From Xanthobacteraceae bacterium (GTDB taxonomy: Bacteria > Pseudomonadota > Alphaproteobacteria > Rhizobiales > Xanthobacteraceae), in NCBI GenBank assembly GCA_030043175.1, contig JASHYD010000390.1, positions 1 to 8,112 on the forward strand: DNA of 8,112 nucleotides, read 5' to 3'. This document shows positions 5,493-8,112 of this stretch, piece by piece. The translations under genes were made by a program, and so were the position numbers. The notes below the pieces were generated by a model that worked only from the letters and a program-made list of their open reading frames with translations, did not search any database and was not told the origin of the DNA. Numbering within the stretch: the first letter of the stretch is position 1; each line of letters starts with the position of its first letter.

Positions 5493-5824
5493 TGAAGCTT
5501 CAAGACACGCTGGCGTATCCTCCGCGCGTGCTTGATGTCGATCGTGCCGCCGCCTATCTCGGCCTATCCAAGTCCAAGTTTCTTGAATTGGTCGATCTGA
5601 AGGACGCGCCGCAGCCGCTTGACTTAGGCGGTTGTCCCCGCTGGGATCGGCGACGCTTGGACGACTGGGTGGACGCCAAGAGCGAGTACCACAAGAAATC
5701 CGTAAAGACGATGGCCGAAGTGCTGGAGGAAAGACGTGGCAACGCTCAGGCTCAAGTACGTCAACAGCTACCGGGACCGGCACGGCAAGATACGTCACTA
5801 TTTTCGAAGGCGCGGGGCGCCTAA
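5492..5824 (+). CDS. AlpA-like helix-turn-helix protein, probable excisionase (xis2)
   Basis: A 110-residue protein from ATG 5492. Residues about 10-60 form the HTH and wing: VLDVDRAAAYLGLSKSKFLE, then GGCPRWDRRRLDDWVD, with the WDRRRLDDW signature common in AlpA/Xis-like proteins beside rhizobial integrases. It should bind the attachment region and steer int2 towards excision, or regulate int2. The last 30 codons overlap the int2 start by 89 bases in another frame; the tail (from about residue 80, RRGNAQAQVRQQLPG) looks like read-through of int2 DNA and may not be functional. The start is supported by the fold beginning soon after it and by TAATG coupling to the short frame upstream. Confidence 0.85.
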   Translation: MKLQDTLAYPPRVLDVDRAAAYLGLSKSKFLELVDLKDAPQPLDLGGCPRWDRRRLDDWVDAKSEYHKKSVKTMAEVLEERRGNAQAQVRQQLPGPARQDTSLFSKARGA

Positions 5825-6770
5825 AATCCCGCTGCCCGGTCTGCCGGGTAGCGCGATCTTTATGGAGGAGTACAGCCGGCTGTTGGGGTTGCGTGCCCCG
5901 GAGCCGGCGAAGCTATCGGCGGCGTCGCCTGGGGCGCTGGCGGAGGTCATTGACAAGTACCGCGAACTCTCCAAGGACTGGGAGAAGGCGAAGCCGTCCA
6001 CGCGCCGGATCTACGAGCGCCATTTCTTGCATTTGCGGGAGAATTACGGCGCCGCGGCCTTCCACACCATAACGGAGCGCGACGTGCGCGCGATTAGAAA
6101 CGAGCTGACGGATCGCCCATCGGTCGCCGATGCGATCGTGAACATGATCGGCCGGCTGTGGCGATTCGCCAAGGAACGCCTGGATATGAACCTGGGTGTC
6201 GATCCTACCCGGGAGGTGTCCGCCATCCACACTGAACGTGAGCACCACAAGGCGTGGCCGGAAGAACTCTGCGCAGCGATCGAGCGCCACCCCAACCCGG
6301 CAGTCGTGCGGGCCTATTACCTGCTCAGGTACACCGGGCAGCGCCGGTCGGACGTGGCGGCTATGAAGGTGAAGCAGTTCGACGGGTCCGCCGTGGAGTT
6401 GTATCAGGTCAAGACTGGCACCTATGTCTGGGTGCCAGCACACAAACGGCTGCGCGAGCACCTTGCCGGGGTGACGGGCGAGTACATGCTAGAGAGCAAC
6501 CGCAAGAGCCGGTACACCGACCAAAGTCTTAGCCGGCTTATCCGAGAGGCGTGCGAGGGCGTCGGGTATCCGACTTACTCCCCGCACGGCCTGCGCCACC
6601 TGGCGGGTGCGTCGCTGGCGGAAGCCGGGTGCTCAGTCCATGAGATCATGTCAATCCTGGGCCACCTGACGGAGCAGCAAGCCTACGAGTACGTCAAGCA
6701 GGCTAACCGGAAAGTGATGGCGGCGAACGCGATGGCGAAATGGAACGCCGAGCGAACGGCGAGTGACTAA
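5736..6770 (+). CDS. Tyrosine-type site-specific recombinase (int2)
   Basis: A 344-residue integrase starting at GTG 5736, with GGAGGA at 5725-5730 five bases upstream. The N-terminal domain (about 1-45) has the RDRHGKIRHYFRRRG motif shared with int1, followed by a core-binding domain (about 65-155) and a catalytic domain (about 170-335). Catalytic residues are complete: R203 in TGQRRSD, K226 in YQVKTG, H284 and R287 in PHGLRH, H310 in LGHL and Y319 in YEYVKQANRK. It overlaps xis2 by 89 bases, so the pair is one operon. It is intact and GC-rich like its surroundings, unlike int1. Outside the N-terminal motif and catalytic boxes the two recombinases differ widely, so they probably belonged to different elements using related sites. 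Confidence 0.94.
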   Translation: MATLRLKYVNSYRDRHGKIRHYFRRRGAPKIPLPGLPGSAIFMEEYSRLLGLRAPEPAKLSAASPGALAEVIDKYRELSKDWEKAKPSTRRIYERHFLHLRENYGAAAFHTITERDVRAIRNELTDRPSVADAIVNMIGRLWRFAKERLDMNLGVDPTREVSAIHTEREHHKAWPEELCAAIERHPNPAVVRAYYLLRYTGQRRSDVAAMKVKQFDGSAVELYQVKTGTYVWVPAHKRLREHLAGVTGEYMLESNRKSRYTDQSLSRLIREACEGVGYPTYSPHGLRHLAGASLAEAGCSVHEIMSILGHLTEQQAYEYVKQANRKVMAANAMAKWNAERTASD

Positions 6771-6901
6771 CCCCCCTGTTCGTTCTGTGACTACCCCTTT
6801 GAAATTCCGGCAACGTCTCAAAGTTGACGTGATTCCGATCAAAAACTACGCAGCACAGATGCGCTGAATATGTTGGGCTGACAGTTTTGGGGGCTGACGG
6901 T
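6771..6901. promoter_or_regulatory. Intergenic region between int2 and the secreted-protein gene
   Basis: A short unit, GGGCTGAC followed by A or G and GTTT, occurs twice in tandem (6875-6888 and 6891-6903), 16 bases apart, directly before the next gene. It may be a small duplication or a paired regulatory site. Another short similarity, GTGACTA followed by C bases, occurs near 6764 and near 6787. I see no convincing terminator for int2. Confidence 0.25.
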
Positions 6902-7903
6902 TTGGGCGACATCAGGATTGCGATATGCACCGGGCTGGCTGCGACGTGGTGCGTCGCGGCTTCCGCTCAGCAAATGCTGCCGCCGTCCGGCGGCGACATC
7001 GGTTCTCCGCCCGCCGTCGGCTTCACGCGCGGACTGCCGCCGCAGGCCCAGTCGATCGCGCCCGCCTATAGCCCGCCGGGCTCTCCGGCAATGCCTGTGA
7101 TCACCGGACCCGCGGCGATGCCGGTCCCTGCTCTTGGCGGAACTCAGCAAGTATTGCTCACGCTGGTCGCTCGTTTCGGGCGTGATGTTCCAACCCAGAT
7201 CACCAACGGGCTGCTATGGCGCGTATTCCCCGCCAGGCCCGACGTCGGGGGCAAATTTTGAGCAATCAAGGAGGACAAGGCCGCCAGTCCGGTGATGACA
7301 TTACCGGCCGGCGACTATGTCGTTCACGTCAGTTTCGGACTCGCTAGCGCCGCAAAGGCGGTGCACCTCAGAGAGGCGACGCGCGAAGTGTTCGAAATTC
7401 CCGCCGGCGGCATCAAGCTCGAGGGCCGCGTTGGTGACGTCAAAATTGCCGCCAGCGAGATTACCTTCGATATCTTCAAGGGCAGTCAGTTCGAGCCCGG
7501 TTACAAGACGCCGCTGGCGCAAGGTGTGTTGACGGGAGACGTGGTGGTGGTGCCGGAAGGCAATTATCACATCGTTTCCAATTACGGCGATACCAACGCG
7601 GTGGTGCGGTCGGACATCAGGGTACAGGCCGGCAAGCTCACCGATGTAACAGTCAGTCATCGTGCTGCGCTCATCACGCTCAAGCTCGTCAGCGAACGCG
7701 GTGGCGATCCCATCGCCAGCACCAACTGGTCAGTGATCACCCCGGGCGGCGACGTTATCAAGGAATCGACCGGCGTGTTTCCCCGCCTCGTGTTGGCCGA
7801 GGGCGACTATCGTGCCATAGCGCGTAACGAAGGGCGCACCTATGAGCGCGATTTCAAGGTCGTCGCTGGGGTCGACGGTGAGGTCGAGGTGCTGGCGCGG
7901 TAG
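6902..7903 (+). pseudogene. Conserved secreted protein of unknown function, interrupted by a stop
   Basis: One frame runs from TTG 6902 (TTG 6887 also possible; GGGGG at 6889-6893 favours 6902) to TAG 7901-7903 and is broken only by TGA at 7259-7261. The N-terminus, IRIAICTGLAATWCVAASAQ, is a typical signal peptide cleaved near ASA, followed by a proline-rich linker. The rest contains repeated beta-rich segments such as LPAGDYVVHVSFGLA, VPEGNYHIVSNYGD and LAEGDYRAIARNEGRTYERD, suggesting repeated Ig- or carboxypeptidase-regulatory-like folds in the periplasm. I remember similar uninterrupted proteins from Bradyrhizobium, where a lysine stands at the stop position (GTFKAIKEDKAAS). A GTG/ATG pair at 7289-7294 could restart translation, but that product would lack the signal peptide. 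Confidence 0.65.
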
Positions 7904-8112
7904 CGCCGGTTGCGACAACCTCGAGCCATCTTTCGAGCGCTATGCCCGACCATCTGTCCCCCCGGCAGGACGGGGTTGCGGGGCACCGCTGACACTGCTC
8001 GCTGTGGGAGCTTGTGGTCCGCTTGCGGGGAGATGTGAGGGGCGATTCGATCACCCTGCGCGCCATCGGGTCCCTTATCGTTGCAGCTTATCCATCGTGA
8101 TCGGCAGATCGC
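7904..8112. other. Right edge, no gene assigned
   Basis: Short frames only, with no start and ribosome-binding site pair and no family resemblance. The next gene probably begins beyond the window. Confidence 0.3.

Noticed and set aside
5913..6461. Long minus-strand open frame (182 codons) inside int2
   Set aside because: It lies fully antisense to int2, which has a complete catalytic set; open antisense frames are common in GC-rich genes.
1..8112. CRISPR array, rRNA, toxin-antitoxin pair or phage-defence operon
   Set aside because: No regularly spaced direct repeats with variable spacers, no rRNA motifs, and no gene pair with defence or toxin signatures were seen; the 9-bp clusters have no spacers.

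Overview
The window looks like a decayed genomic island in an alphaproteobacterium, most likely a Bradyrhizobium/Rhodopseudomonas/Nitrobacter-type Rhizobiales. The reasons are the high GC of most of it, a conserved secreted protein at the right end of the kind I know from Bradyrhizobium, and trb/DUF3363-type conjugation debris typical of rhizobial integrative elements. This assignment is recall and inference, not a database result.

Layout. The left end (123-866) holds remnants of a conjugative-transfer locus in its usual order: a copG-type ribbon-helix-helix regulator with an internal stop, then the N-terminal part of the TrbB ATPase cut off before its Walker A motif. Between them lies a ~180-base sequence (copy A, 281-458) that returns almost unchanged 5 kb later (copy B, 5294-5474). 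Each copy is followed by an AlpA-like helix-turn-helix gene and a tyrosine recombinase: xis1/int1 at 870-2155 and xis2/int2 at 5492-6770. Both recombinases keep all catalytic residues, but they are clearly diverged from each other while the leader repeats are nearly identical. This is the most interesting feature of the window.

Between the modules is AT-richer DNA with small unknown ORFs (2177-2823), two degenerate tRNA genes on the minus strand (Glu-CTC, 2941-3014; Lys-CTT, 3345-3390), and a pair of 9-bp repeat clusters forming mirrored palindromes (3617-3643 and 3689-3724). After these come three gene fossils: a frameshifted unknown gene (plus), a DUF3363 relaxase C-terminal region (minus, at least three frameshifts), and a DHA2-family efflux permease C-terminus (plus, with an internal TAG). 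A strong 17-bp-arm hairpin lies between the last two.

Right of int2 is a secreted-protein gene (6902-7903) whose single frame is broken by one TGA codon. Beyond it nothing could be assigned. The only genes that look intact are the two xis/int pairs and perhaps the small ORFs. The region reads as a hot spot where integrative elements repeatedly inserted and decayed, leaving their recombination modules as the best preserved parts.
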